NCBI GenBank assembly: GCA_002796995.1
Contig: PEKW01000005.1
Span: forward strand, 124,001 to 188,000
Source: Rhizobium sp.
Lineage (GTDB): Bacteria > Pseudomonadota > Alphaproteobacteria > Rhizobiales > Rhizobiaceae
Direction of reading: 5' to 3'
DNA: 64,000 nucleotides
Position 1 is the stretch's first letter. The number at the start of each line of letters is the position of its first letter. Made by a program: the position numbers and the translations under genes. Positions 1-10,290 of the stretch are shown in pieces. The notes under the pieces are model-generated. The model ran no database searches. It saw nothing but the letters and a program-made list of their open reading frames with translations, and was not told the DNA's origin.

Positions 1-771
1 GAGATCGCCGCCGCCAAAGCCGCGCGGCCGATCGCCGAGCTGAAGGCGGCTGCCGCCGATCAGCCCGCTCCGCGCGGCTTCTATCGCGCCCTGACTGTAC
101 GCCGCGACGCCGGCGAATTCGGCCTGATCGCCGAGATCAAGAAGGCAAGCCCGTCCAAGGGCCTGATCCGCGCGGATTTCGATCCGCCGGCGCTCGCCGC
201 CGCCTACGAAGCGGGCGGTGCCGCCTGCCTCTCGGTGCTGACCGATACGCCGAGCTTCCAGGGCTCGCTCGACTATCTCGTTGAGGCGCGAGCGGCCTGC
301 GGCCTTCCGGCACTCCGCAAGGATTTCATGTTCGAGACCTATCAGGTGTTCGAAGCCCGGGCCCACGGCGCCGACTGCATCCTGCTGATCATGGCATCGC
401 TTTCCGACGACGAGGCGAAGCGCCTCGAGGGCGACGCGTTCGCGCTTGGCATGGACGTGCTGATCGAGGTGCATGACGAGGCGGAACTGGAGCGCGCGCT
501 GAGACTCGCCTCACCGATGATCGGCATCAACAACCGCAATCTGCGCACCTTCGAGGTCAGTCTTTCGGTCAGCGAGCGTCTGGCCCCCATGGTGCCGGCC
601 GACCGACTGCTGGTCGGCGAGAGCGGCATCTTCGCCTTCGACGACTGCAAGCGGCTGGAAGCCTGCGGCGTTACCACCTTCCTCGTCGGCGAGAGCCTGA
701 TGCGCCAGCAGGATGTCGCCGCGGCCACCCGCCTGTTGCTGACCGGCCAGCCTCCGGCACAGGTCGCCTGA
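1..771 (+). CDS. trpC: Indole-3-glycerol phosphate synthase (5' end cut by window edge)
   Basis: Closes the indole ring of 1-(2-carboxyphenylamino)-1-deoxyribulose 5-phosphate in tryptophan synthesis. Frame 1 is open from base 1, so the start lies outside the window; the 256 visible codons are nearly the whole enzyme (usually about 260-270). Visible family blocks are KKASPSKG (first strand, with the catalytic lysine region), [21 protein letters not shown] and FLVGESLM, the ordered strands of the TIM barrel. The stop overlaps the moaC start by one base (TGATG), so translation is probably coupled. trpC-moaC-moeA is a familiar rhizobial order. Confidence 0.96.
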   Translation, partial: EIAAAKAARPIAELKAAAADQPAPRGFYRALTVRRDAGEFGLIAEIKKASPSKGLIRADFDPPALAAAYEAGGAACLSVLTDTPSFQGSLDYLVEARAACGLPALRKDFMFETYQVFEARAHGADCILLIMASLSDDEAKRLEGDAFALGMDVLIEVHDEAELERALRLASPMIGINNRNLRTFEVSLSVSERLAPMVPADRLLVGESGIFAFDDCKRLEACGVTTFLVGESLMRQQDVAAATRLLLTGQPPAQVA

Positions 772-1256
772 TGGGCGATCTCACCCACATCACCGCCTCG
801 GGCGAGGCGCATATGGTGGATGTCGGCGACAAGGCCGAGACGGCCCGTAGCGCCACCGCCGAGGGCTATGTCCGGATGGCACCAGCGACGCTCGAGGTGA
901 TCCGCTCCGGCAATGCCAAGAAGGGCGACGTGATCGCCACCGCCCGCATCGCCGGCATCATGGCGGCCAAGCAGACGTCGAACCTCATACCGCTTTGCCA
1001 TCCGCTGATGCTGACCAAGGTCATCGTCGACATCGCGGAAGACGCGGACCTGCCCGGCCTGCGCGTCACGGTCACCGCCAAGCTGACCGGCAAGACCGGC
1101 GTCGAGATGGAGGCGCTGACCGCCGTCTCGGTTGCCTGCCTGACGATCTACGACATGGCCAAGGCGGTCGACAAGGCGATGGAGATCGGTGGCGTCAGGC
1201 TCATCGAGAAAACCGGCGGCAAGTCTGGCACCTTCCGCCATCCGGAGGCCCGCTGA
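771..1256 (+). CDS. moaC: Cyclic pyranopterin monophosphate synthase
   Basis: Second enzyme of molybdenum cofactor synthesis: with MoaA it turns GTP into cyclic pyranopterin monophosphate. The 161-residue length equals that of E. coli MoaC. Family hallmarks are present: the [14 protein letters not shown] block with Cys76-His77, [14 protein letters not shown], and [12 protein letters not shown] with the catalytic Asp/Lys pair near residues 128-131. The gene starts on the trpC stop and ends on the moeA start, each by a one-base TGATG overlap, so the three genes look translationally coupled. Confidence 0.97.
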   Translation: MGDLTHITASGEAHMVDVGDKAETARSATAEGYVRMAPATLEVIRSGNAKKGDVIATARIAGIMAAKQTSNLIPLCHPLMLTKVIVDIAEDADLPGLRVTVTAKLTGKTGVEMEALTAVSVACLTIYDMAKAVDKAMEIGGVRLIEKTGGKSGTFRHPEAR

Positions 1257-2479
1257 TGTCGCTCCTTTCGGTCGAGGAAGCCCAGCGCCGACTGCTGGAT
1301 GCCACCGCCCCCCTCGCCCGCAGCGAGACCTTGGCGCTTGGCGAAGCCGACGGCCGCATCTTGAGCGCCGGTATCCAGGCCCGCCTGACCCAGCCGCCGT
1401 TCGATGCCTCGGCGATGGACGGCTATGCGCTACGCGCCGCCGACGCGCCCGAGCCCGGCGCGGTCCTCAAGGTGATCGGCACCGCGGCGGCGGGCCATGG
1501 TTTCGACGGCACGGTCGGTCCGGGCGAGACGGTGCGCATCTTCACCGGCGCACCGGTGCCGGCCGGCGCCGACGCCATCCTCATCCAGGAGGATGCCGAG
1601 AAGCTCGAAGGCCAGGCGATCCGCACCACGTTCCCGGTGACGCTCGGCCGGCATATCCGCCCGCGCGGCCAGGATTTCGCCGAGGGCGAAACCGTGCTGA
1701 AGGCCGGCGAACAGCTCGACTTCTCCCGCCTGATGCTGGTCGCGGCGATGAACCATGCGACCGTCGAGGTCTTTGTCAGGCCACGCGTGGCCATCCTTGC
1801 CACCGGCGACGAACTGGTGTCGCCCGGCGAACAGCCCGGCCCGCACCAGATCATCGGCTCCAACACGTTTGGCATCGCGGCGCTTGCCCGCCAGGCCGGG
1901 GCTGAGGTCATCGATCTCGGCATCGTCGGCGACGACCGCGCGGCGATCACCGCCTCCGTCGACAAGGCGAGGGCCTGCGGGGCCGACATTCTCGTCACGC
2001 TCGGCGGCGCTTCGGTCGGCGACCACGATCTCGTCCAGTCGACGCTGGTGGCCGCCGGCATGCGCCTCGATTTCTGGAAGATCGCCATGCGTCCCGGCAA
2101 GCCGCTGATGGTCGGCGAACTCGGCGGTATGCGTGTGCTCGGCCTGCCCGGCAACCCCGTTTCGTCCATGGTCTGCGGACTGCTGTTCATGGAGCCGCTG
2201 CTGGCGAAGCTCACCGGACGCCCACCCCTGTCCCGACTGTCTGTGGCGCGCACCTCGACCGTGCTTGCCGCCAACGACAAGCGCCAGGACTATCTGCGCG
2301 CCCGGCTGTCCCGCGATGCGGACGGAACCCTTCTGGTGGAGAGTTACGGCAAGCAGGATTCGTCGATGATGAAGATCTTTGCCCGCTCCGACTGCCTGAT
2401 CGTCCGCCCGCCGCATGCGCCCGATCTGCCGGTCGGCGCAGAGACACCGGTATTGCTGCTGCGCATGATCGCGCGTTGA
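1256..2479 (+). CDS. moeA: Molybdopterin molybdenumtransferase
   Basis: Inserts molybdate into adenylylated molybdopterin, the last common step of Mo-cofactor synthesis. The ATG at 1256 overlaps the moaC stop and gives a 407-residue protein, normal for MoeA; the frame is open further upstream but that part is antisense-like noise inside moaC. Visible blocks: PPFDASAMDGYALRA near the N-terminus, IFTGAPVPAGADAI, ILATGDELV, VTLGGASVGDHD and LGLPGNPVSS, which form the MogA/MoeA-type molybdopterin-binding fold. It supplies cofactor for the kind of enzyme served by the maturation operon at 41-46 kb. Confidence 0.96.
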   Translation: MSLLSVEEAQRRLLDATAPLARSETLALGEADGRILSAGIQARLTQPPFDASAMDGYALRAADAPEPGAVLKVIGTAAAGHGFDGTVGPGETVRIFTGAPVPAGADAILIQEDAEKLEGQAIRTTFPVTLGRHIRPRGQDFAEGETVLKAGEQLDFSRLMLVAAMNHATVEVFVRPRVAILATGDELVSPGEQPGPHQIIGSNTFGIAALARQAGAEVIDLGIVGDDRAAITASVDKARACGADILVTLGGASVGDHDLVQSTLVAAGMRLDFWKIAMRPGKPLMVGELGGMRVLGLPGNPVSSMVCGLLFMEPLLAKLTGRPPLSRLSVARTSTVLAANDKRQDYLRARLSRDADGTLLVESYGKQDSSMMKIFARSDCLIVRPPHAPDLPVGAETPVLLLRMIAR

Positions 2480-2487
2480 GGCGTCGC

Positions 2488-3986
2488 ATGGGGGACGCGC
2501 CGAACACCCCAGACCAGCATCCGCAGCCCGGCCTGATGGCCCCGTCGGCCCTGATCGGTCTCGTCGCCGGTGCGGCGGTCCTGCTTCTGACACTCATCAT
2601 GGAGCCGCCCGCCGGCCTGTCGGCGCAAGGCTGGCATACGCTCGGGCTGGCGCTTCTGATGGCGATCTGGTGGTCGACGGAGCCGATACCGATCGGCGTC
2701 ACCGCGCTCCTGCCGCTCGTTCTCCTGCCGCTGATAGGCGGAGGCGACATCGCCGGCGCGGCTACACCCTATGCCAATCCGCTGGTCTTCCTTTTCCTCG
2801 GCGGCTTCCTTTTGGCCGCCGGCATCAAGCGCTGGGGGCTGCACCGGCGCCTGGCCTATTCGGTGGTCAGCGCCATCGGCACCGAACCGCGCCGCCTGGT
2901 GTTGGGATTCATGGTCGCCACCGGCACGATCTCCATGGGAATCAGCAACACGGCCGCCGTTGTGCTGATGCTGCCGGTCGCCACCTCGGTCATTGCAGCG
3001 CTTGCCGACGCCCATGGGACGGACGACGGGAATGTCCATCGCTTCTCCCGCGCCCTGCTGCTCGGCCTTGCCTACGGCGCCAGCATCGGCGGCATGGGCA
3101 CGCTGATCGGCACGCCGCCCAATGCGCTGCTGGCCGGCTATCTTGCCGAGAGCCATGGCATCGACCTGTCCTTCGCCGCCTGGGCTGCGGTCGGAGTTCC
3201 GCTGGTCATCGTATTCCTGCCGCTCGGATGGCTGGTGCTGACGCGGATCGCCTTCCCGGTAAGCGCCGAATTCTCAGCCTCAATGAAGGCTGACGATGTG
3301 GTGTCGAAGCTTTCAGACGACGAACCGATGAGCCCGGCCGAATGGCGCGTCGCCATCGTCTTTGCATTGGCGGCGGCACTGTGGATCATCCGCCCGCTGC
3401 TCAACGGTGTTCGGGGGCTGGAATACCTCAGCGACCCGGGCATAGCGCTCACTGGTGCCGTTGCCCTCTTCCTCATCCCGAACGGACTTGGCGGTCGACA
3501 CCAGTTCCTGTTGCGCTGGCAGGATGCCCAGCAGATCCCGTGGAGCGTGCTGCTGCTGTTCGGCGGCGGGCTTTCGCTCGCCTCGGCGATGGACCGCAGC
3601 GGGCTCGCCCAATGGATCGGCACGGCGCTCGCCGCTATCGACGGACTCTCGCCCTTCGCCTTCCTCCTGCTGCTGACGCTGACGGTCGTGATGCTGACCG
3701 AGCTTGCCAGCAATACGGCAACCGTCGCCGCCCTGCTTCCGGTCGTCGCCACAATGGCGGCGGCGACCGGTATCGACCTGGTGGTGCTGGCGTCCGCCGT
3801 GGCACTCGCCGCCAGCTGCGCATTCATGCTGCCGGTCGCCACCCCACCGAATGCCATCGTCTTTTCCACCGGCGAACTGCGGGTGGCCGACATGATGAAG
3901 GCAGGCGTCTACATAACATCCTGTCCGTCATTCTGGTCGCGGCCGGCGCCCTTCTGCTGGCGCCGGTGCTGGCGGCTTTCGGCTGA
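2488..3986 (+). CDS. SLC13/DASS-family anion permease with a -1 frameshift near its C-terminus
   Basis: Polytopic membrane protein of the divalent anion:sodium symporter family (dicarboxylates, sulfate or similar; substrate not decidable). Family signatures are the two SNT motifs, SNTAAVVLMLPVA and ASNTATVAALLPVV, plus GTLIGTPPNALLAGY and LPVATPPNAIVFSTG. ATG 2488 follows GAGG at 2478-2481 with good spacing; a TTG at 2476 is also in frame. The frame that encodes the protein ends its homology at about 3912 (AGVY); the last helix (NILSVILVAAGALLLAPV) and a stop at 3984-3986 lie in another frame, as if one base, perhaps an A in ATAAAC, were lost near 3913-3917. Read literally, the frame runs on to 4158, antisense through the next gene. 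Repaired length would be about 499 residues, normal for the family. Confidence 0.85.
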
Positions 3987-3989
3987 GGT

Positions 3990-4523
3990 TCAGCCCTCCG
4001 GCGTCAGGGTGACGGAGGTGCCGGTGGCGGCGAGGTTGAGGCCGAGCTGGCCGGTGACGCTCACCGTCTGCAGGTGGATCGAGCCGGCCGTGCCGCCGAC
4101 GAGGATATTGGCACCGATGCCGGCACCGACGGTCGCCTCGGCGCTTGCACCCTGGTAGAGGCCGCCGAGCGAGCCATGGTGGTAGCCGGCCGTCGGGGCA
4201 AATACCGCCCAGACCAGCTTCGAGCGCGTGGTGAAGCCGATGTCGACGCCCATCTTGCGGATCGTGCCGCTATAGCGGTCGAGCGCCTCGCCGCCCATGG
4301 CGGAGGAGAACACGCAGTCCGCCTGCTTGGCCGAGCCGATGACATAACCGACGCCGCCGCCGACATCGCAGGTCAGGTAGCCGATGCGCACGCCGCCGAC
4401 CCGGTCGCTTTCCTGATAGGTCGGCACCGGCTCGCGTGCCGTGACCGCATCGGCGGAAACGGCCATGCCGGCCGAGAGCAGGACCGGCAGTGCGGCGATC
4501 GCCGTGGTGATTGTCTTCTTCAT
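3990..4523 (-). CDS. DUF992 family exported protein
   Basis: A 177-residue protein of unknown function in a family common in Hyphomicrobiales. Residues 1-24 are a signal peptide (MKKTITTAIAALPVLLSAGM, then AVSA), so it should be periplasmic. Family features follow: GYLTCDVGGGVGYVIGS, two cysteines about 25 residues apart (LTCD and DCVF) that could form a disulfide, RYSGTIRKMGVDIGF, and VWAVFAP. ATG 4523 was chosen because it starts the signal peptide and has AAGGA about 9 bases upstream; the frame stays open to 4823 without support. It is convergent with the frameshifted permease, leaving only three bases between this gene and the permease's repaired stop. Confidence 0.88.
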   Translation of the reverse strand: MKKTITTAIAALPVLLSAGMAVSADAVTAREPVPTYQESDRVGGVRIGYLTCDVGGGVGYVIGSAKQADCVFSSAMGGEALDRYSGTIRKMGVDIGFTTRSKLVWAVFAPTAGYHHGSLGGLYQGASAEATVGAGIGANILVGGTAGSIHLQTVSVTGQLGLNLAATGTSVTLTPEG

Positions 4524-4720
4524 CCCTGTATTCCTTCTTGTCTTTGCATTTTCCGCGCAGGCCGAGGGGCCGATGCAGGTGTGGAGCTTGGTCAACGCGC
4601 GTGGCGAAAGAATGATCCAATGACGGCGGCACGGCGGCGTTTGCGGGCGGCAGGGCCTTGCCCTGCCTCTGCCTCCGGCGATGACGCTAGTGCTGATCCT
4701 TTTGCGCCGACGGCGGCGGG

Positions 4721-4770
4721 CGATCTCCCCCCTTGAGGGGGAGATGTCGGCGTAGCCGACAGAGGGGGGT
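4721..4770 (+). repeat. Short palindromic intergenic repeat, copy A
   Basis: Two successive hairpins: ATCTCCCCC/GGGGGAGAT around CTTGA (4723-4745), then GTCGGC-GTA-GCCGAC (4746-4760), followed by AGAGGGGGG. An inverted near-copy lies 68 bases downstream. The design resembles the dispersed intergenic mosaic elements (RIME-type) known in rhizobia, but assignment to a named family is from memory. Confidence 0.75.
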
Positions 4771-4838
4771 GACTGCGAACGCGAGGCTGGCCTTTGGTCT
4801 AGTTTGGGGCCTTCATTTTTCAATGTCAGCGCAACTTC

Positions 4839-4883
4839 GCCCCCTCTGTCCTGCCGGACATCTCCCCCTCACGGGGGAGATCG
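4839..4883 (-). repeat. Short palindromic intergenic repeat, inverted copy B
   Basis: Its reverse complement begins CGATCTCCCCCGTGAGGGGG, continues with GAGATGTCCGGC and ends GACAGAGGGGG, so it matches copy A along its whole length with a few changes. The changes GTCGGC to GTCCGGC and GCCGAC to AGGAC keep the second hairpin partly paired. Confidence 0.75.
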
Positions 4884-4980
4884 ACCCGGGGCCGGCCTCT
4901 TGCCCAGCCTAAAACGCCGGTCAGGCCTCCGCCCTCCGGTTCCGCTGTCATTTCGTTTGCCCAGGTCGAACCTGAGCGGA

Positions 4981-5040
4981 CGGGGCGCCTCCGGCTGCCG
5001 CGTAAGGTAAAAAAATCAAATGACACCCGAAGGCGCCCCG
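4981..5040. repeat. 60-bp segment bounded by a perfect 10-bp inverted repeat
   Basis: CGGGGCGCCT at 4981-4990 is exactly reverse-complemented by AGGCGCCCCG at 5031-5040. The interior holds a run of seven A (5009-5015) and AAATGACA (5018-5025), itself the inverse of TGTCATTT at 4946-4953. It looks like a small palindromic element of the kind scattered in rhizobial intergenic DNA; no coding capacity is evident. Confidence 0.6.
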
Positions 5041-5478
5041 TTCGGCGGTTTTTGCCCGCGACTTCGGCCTCTCTGCGGCGCCGGCCCTTGCCGGGGATTC
5101 TTCAGGCGGGCCCGGTTTTTGACCGGCGGACGCCCGCACACCCTCGGCAACCCGGTCTTACCACCATGCCACGCCACACAGGCGCTCCCGGCACGCTGTC
5201 AGGGCCGGCAAGGTTTCGGGCCGTCCAAAGCCCTTAACCCTGCCCCCACGTCGCCAGGGGGAGACCATTTTCCGCGGACCCGAGGTCTGGGTTCTTGCGT
5301 CTTTCCCCCAAACCCCGCGCCGGCCCCGCCTCGCCACAACGCCTTGTGGTGTATCCGAGGGCGGAACGGGATCAGTTTAGGGCCGGTGTCTGGGGGCGGG
5401 GAAGAATGGGGCGCGTCAGCGCTGAATTTGCTGGGGAATTGGGGCTGGGCTTCCCCGTCTGGGGGGCGTTCGGGGCGG

Positions 5479-5524
5479 GATGCTTCGAGGCCTGGCCTGC
5501 GGCCAGGCACCTCAGCATGAGGGC
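5479..5524 (+). repeat. TGCTTCGAGG...CACCTCAGCATGAGGG hairpin element, copy C1
   Basis: Begins GATGCTTCGAGG and ends CACCTCAGCATGAGGG, with an internal hairpin CCTGGCC-TGC-GGCCAGG (5491-5507). The same frame of conserved ends recurs twice more in direct orientation and once inverted within 350 bases. Variable hairpin arms keep their pairing between copies, which suggests the fold matters or the element spreads as a hairpin. Confidence 0.7.
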
Positions 5525-5537
5525 GGTGCATGGAGTT

Positions 5538-5642
5538 GGATGCTTCGAGGCCCTCGCTTTGCGAGGGCACCTCAGCATGAGGGCACACGTCGGCGGCTCT
5601 CGCCGCAAGGCGGTCTTGGGGAATACCTTCACCAAGGCGCAC
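5538..5642 (+). repeat. About 105-bp duplicated unit, copy C2
   Basis: Starts with the same core (GGATGCTTCGAGG, hairpin CCCTCGC-TTT-GCGAGGG, CACCTCAGCATGAGGG) and continues through CACGTCG, a GGCGGCTCTCGCCGC-like palindrome and CACCAAGGCGCAC. A near-identical unit of similar length lies at 5731-5833, so the duplication is longer than the hairpin core. Confidence 0.7.
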
Positions 5643-5650
5643 CACGATAG

Positions 5651-5690
5651 CCCTCACCCTGAGGTGGGAGCGCAAGCGACCCTCGAAGGG
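5651..5690 (-). repeat. Inverted relative of the hairpin element, copy C4
   Basis: Read on the minus strand it is CCCTTCGAGGGTCGC, TTGCGCTCCC and ACCTCAGGGTGAGGG, matching the ends of copies C1-C3 with a different hairpin stem. It lies between C2 and C3 in the opposite orientation. Confidence 0.65.
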
Positions 5691-5730
5691 CGGGGGCGGA
5701 TGGGGTGCGGTGGGGTCGGAGTCTGCCGCC

Positions 5731-5833
5731 GGATGCTTCGAGGCCCTCGCTCTGCTCGGGCACCTCAGCATGAGGGTGCACGTCGCGGCTGTCGCCGCGA
5801 GGCGGCCTCGGGAAATGCCTCACCAAGGCGCAC
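5731..5833 (+). repeat. About 103-bp duplicated unit, copy C3
   Basis: Second copy of the unit at 5538-5642: GGATGCTTCGAGGCCCTCGC, then a short CTC/GAG-type hairpin, CACCTCAGCATGAGGG, CACGTCG, a GTCGCCGCGAGGCGG palindrome and CACCAAGGCGCAC. Differences between the copies fall mainly in hairpin loops and arms. Confidence 0.7.
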
Positions 5834-5888
5834 AACGGAAGCCATCGGCATGAGGGCGGGTCCGCGGCCCCTCACGCGGCTGCCGCCA

Positions 5889-5914
5889 CCTTCTCCCCGC
5901 AGGCGGGGAGAAGG
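5889..5914. repeat. 12-bp-stem GC hairpin downstream of pyrG
   Basis: CCTTCTCCCCGC, AG, GCGGGGAGAAGG: a perfect 12-base inverted repeat 17 bases beyond the pyrG stop. There is no T-run on either side, so it is not a classic intrinsic terminator; it may stabilise the pyrG 3' end or be another dispersed palindrome. Confidence 0.6.
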
Positions 5915-5930
5915 CAAACCCAAGCCGATC

Positions 5931-7694
<1,764 letters not shown>

Positions 7695-7702
7695 TCAGGC
7701 GA

Positions 7703-8128
7703 TCAATTGCCGGTGGGTACGGCGTTCGGATCGGCCTTGGGGGTGGCCGGTGCCGGTGCTGCTGCACCATTGGCGGCAGGTGCGGCTGCACCATTGGTGG
7801 CCGGCGCCGGCGTGGTCGCCGGAGCGGCACCCGGAAGCTGGTCGAGCACGTTGCCGCTCGGAACCGCCGTGCCGGCCGGGATGCGGTCGAGAATGTCGGT
7901 CGGCTTCGCCTCGTAGCGGGCGAGCAGACCCAGACCCAGCGACGTGATGAAGAACAGCGTCGCAAGGATCGCCGTGGTGCGGGTCAGAGCATTGGCCGTG
8001 CCACGCGCCGACATGAAGCCGGAGCCGCCGCCGACACCGAGGCCGCCGCCTTCGGAACGCTGGATCAGAACGACGCCGACAAGCGCCAGCACGATCATGA
8101 GATGAATGACAATCAATACGGTCTGCAT
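7703..8128 (-). CDS. secG: SecG, preprotein translocase subunit
   Basis: Small inner-membrane partner of SecYE that helps preproteins through the channel. Two hydrophobic helices (residues 1-21, starting MQTVLIVIHLMIVLALVGVV, and about 50-72, ILATLFFITSLGLGLLA) flank the family loop LIQRSEGGGLGVGGGSGFMSARG. The C-terminal 65 residues are Ala/Pro/Thr-rich low complexity with repeated ATNGAAAPAANGAAAP, typical of alphaproteobacterial SecG. ATG 8128 begins the first helix and has GGTGGA upstream; ten more in-frame codons precede it. Confidence 0.95.
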   Translation of the reverse strand: MQTVLIVIHLMIVLALVGVVLIQRSEGGGLGVGGGSGFMSARGTANALTRTTAILATLFFITSLGLGLLARYEAKPTDILDRIPAGTAVPSGNVLDQLPGAAPATTPAPATNGAAAPAANGAAAPAPATPKADPNAVPTGN

Positions 8129-8231
8129 GAATTTTCCACCTGCCCGAAAGGGGCACAATCAATCGGTTGGCCGCTCTTTACATGAGAGGCCACGGCAAAG
8201 GAAGCCCTGAACGGCAGCACCCACCGCCTTT

Positions 8232-9005
8232 TCAGGCGGTAAGTTCCTCATAGACGCGGTATATGGCGAGGAAATCGGAGGCTTTCAAGCTGGCCCCGCC
8301 GATCAGCGCGCCGTCGACATTGGCGACGCCCATCAGTTCCTTCGCGTTGGACGGCTTGACCGAACCGCCATAGAGGATGCGCATCTTCTGGCCTTCCGCA
8401 CCGAAGCGCTTGACGAGTTCGGCGCGCATGAAGGCATGGGCCTCCTCGACGTCGGTGGTGGTCGGGGTGAGCCCCGTGCCGATCGCCCAGACCGGCTCGT
8501 AGGCGATTACGGTGTTTTCGGCGGTGGCGGCGTCGGGCAGCGAGCCGGAGAGCTGGCGCTTGAGGATGTCCAGCGTCTGGCCGGCCTTGCGCTCGTCGGC
8601 CGTCTCGCCGATGCAGACGATCGCGGTCAGTTCGCTGGCATAGGCGGCCTCGGCCTTCGCCCGCACCAGATGGTCGGTCTCGGCATGGTCGGTGCGGCGC
8701 TCGGAATGACCGACGATCACATAGGTGCCGAAGCAGTCGGCGATCATTTCGGCCGAGATGTCGCCGGTATGGGCTCCCGAGGCGTTCTGGTGGCAGTCCT
8801 GGGCGCCGATGGCAAGCGGGCTGTCGTCGCAGAGCGCGGTCGCCACATAGAGCAGCGTCGCCGGCGGGCAGATCAGCGTCTCGACCTTTTCCGACAGCGG
8901 GCCTTTCACGCCCTCGGCCATCGCCTTGATCTGGTCCAGCGAGGCACGCGTGCCGTTCATCTTCCAGTTTCCCGCGACAAGCGGACGGACATTCGGTGTC
9001 GTCAT
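8232..9005 (-). CDS. tpiA: Triosephosphate isomerase
   Basis: Interconverts dihydroxyacetone phosphate and glyceraldehyde 3-phosphate. The 257-residue barrel has the catalytic set: NWKMNG near the N-terminus (Lys), VGHSERR (His) and [11 protein letters not shown] (Glu plus start of the mobile loop), with [10 protein letters not shown] and [11 protein letters not shown] as phosphate-binding ends. ATG 9005 is preceded by GGGGTGGG; a TTG two codons earlier is possible. Upstream, 9006-9164 holds no gene. Confidence 0.97.
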   Translation of the reverse strand: MTTPNVRPLVAGNWKMNGTRASLDQIKAMAEGVKGPLSEKVETLICPPATLLYVATALCDDSPLAIGAQDCHQNASGAHTGDISAEMIADCFGTYVIVGHSERRTDHAETDHLVRAKAEAAYASELTAIVCIGETADERKAGQTLDILKRQLSGSLPDAATAENTVIAYEPVWAIGTGLTPTTTDVEEAHAFMRAELVKRFGAEGQKMRILYGGSVKPSNAKELMGVANVDGALIGGASLKASDFLAIYRVYEELTA

Positions 9006-9164
9006 GGTCAAAACCCACCCCAGCTACGTTAGGCCGGACCTAGCAAATCGAGGGGGCGATGAAAAGCGCAGCGGCGGCGATTCGCCTGCAATTCGGGCGA
9101 TATGGTGAAAATCCGACGCGGTTTTGCGGCATAAATTAGCAACACCTGCGTGCAGCTTGCCACT

Positions 9165-10052
9165 TCACCGCGCCATCAGCAGCCAGTTGAGGATCGCGCG
9201 CCAGTCGCTCATGCGCACCGGCGTCCCGTGCGAGCCGGTCTCGAACAGGGTGAAGCGGGTCGGATAGCCGGCCTTGTGCAGCCGGTCGTAGAGGGCGATC
9301 TGGTCGGCCGAGGCATAGACGCTGTCTCGGCTGCCATGGGTGAAGAAGACCGGCAGCCTCGCCTTGTGCGCGGCGCTGCCGACGAAGGACGGGTCGGTAG
9401 CGCCGCCGAGAATGGCAAGACCGGCGAGCTGGGAGACCGTCTGGGCGTCGCGGGCCGCACCCCAGCAGATGAAGCTGCCCATCGAGGCGCAGGCGAGCAC
9501 CACCGGCCGGCCGCCAGAGCGGGCGGCGGCATGGGCGATCAGGCCGGAAATGGCGGTGACGCCGGCGGCGTCGAAGGACGGCACGGAGGGGGCGTAGTAG
9601 ACGCCGCCGTTTTCGACCGCGAGGTTCTTCAGCCGGTTGAAATTGCCGCCGAAGGAGAAGTCGTTGATGCCGAGCCGCCGGTCGCCGCCGCGGCCGTGGA
9701 TGAAGATCACGGTAAAGGCGGCGCCGTCCGCCTTGCCGACGCGGGCGACCTGCAGATTGCCGGAGGACAGTTGCAGCGTCTCGTTGGCCTGTTGGCGCTT
9801 GACGCCGAGATCGACATATTTCGATTTCACCCGCCGTTCGGGGATCTGATCGCGGCCGTTGATGTCGCGCAGTTCCTGGTAATCGACCACCTCGAAATCG
9901 CCGCCGTCGCGGCTTTCCAGCACGATCGGCTGGGAAAACAGCGCATCCTTGAACGGCTGCAAAGCCTCGGCTCTGGTGGGGCCTGCGGCAAGCGCACCGA
10001 GAAGCCCGCACAAAATGGCGGCCTTGCGGAAATGAGCTGTGGACATCTGCAT
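9165..10052 (-). CDS. Exported alpha/beta-hydrolase-fold protein
   Basis: A 295-residue protein with a signal peptide (hydrophobic AAILCGLLGALAAG, cleavage near TRAEA, about residue 28), so likely periplasmic. The fold signature is TVIFIHGRGGDRR (oxyanion region), the nucleophile elbow in ACASMGSFICW, and FFTHGSRDSVY and FETGSHGTPV carrying candidate Asp and His. Substrate unknown; esterase or thioesterase is possible. ATG 10052 is preceded by AAGGAG. It is divergent from parE with about 240 bases between them. Confidence 0.8.
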   Translation of the reverse strand: MQMSTAHFRKAAILCGLLGALAAGPTRAEALQPFKDALFSQPIVLESRDGGDFEVVDYQELRDINGRDQIPERRVKSKYVDLGVKRQQANETLQLSSGNLQVARVGKADGAAFTVIFIHGRGGDRRLGINDFSFGGNFNRLKNLAVENGGVYYAPSVPSFDAAGVTAISGLIAHAAARSGGRPVVLACASMGSFICWGAARDAQTVSQLAGLAILGGATDPSFVGSAAHKARLPVFFTHGSRDSVYASADQIALYDRLHKAGYPTRFTLFETGSHGTPVRMSDWRAILNWLLMAR

Positions 10053-10290
10053 CGAAGCGGGGTCTCCTTGCGGGATCAGGCCTTGCCTTCGCCCATGTCG
10101 GCACGCAAAGCTCGACCGACACGCAAGGTTTGAACGAATTCCTCGCGGCAGCCAGCCGGCACCGTCGCGCCTGCCCCGCCTTTCTGGCATGATCCCGCTG
10201 ATTCGCAAGAGCGATCGGGGCGCGAGGCAGCTTGCGACCCCCGGCCCTGCCGATTGAGCCGACGCAACGGACAGATTATTGAACGACGCC

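Larger units (their letters stand above)
4524..5930. other. 1.4-kb repeat-rich intergenic region
   Basis: No convincing gene. Frames that are open here lack recognisable domains, carry no good ribosome site and are rich in Pro, Arg and Gly, as expected from random GC-rich sequence. The region instead holds several families of short palindromic elements listed separately: an inverted pair (4721-4770 and 4839-4883), a bounded palindrome (4981-5040), four related hairpin elements (5479-5833), a small hairpin CCACAA-CGCC-TTGTGG at 5334-5349, and a GC-rich hairpin just after pyrG. Between 5041 and 5460 I see nothing that I can assign. Confidence 0.75.

Noticed and set aside
5020..5520. Possible 166-residue protein in the repeat region
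   Set aside because: Pro/Arg/Gly-rich, no ribosome site, overlaps the palindromic repeats, no recognisable domain.
5889..5914. Intrinsic terminator after pyrG
   Set aside because: The stem is perfect but there is no T-run on the minus strand, so it was listed only as a hairpin repeat.
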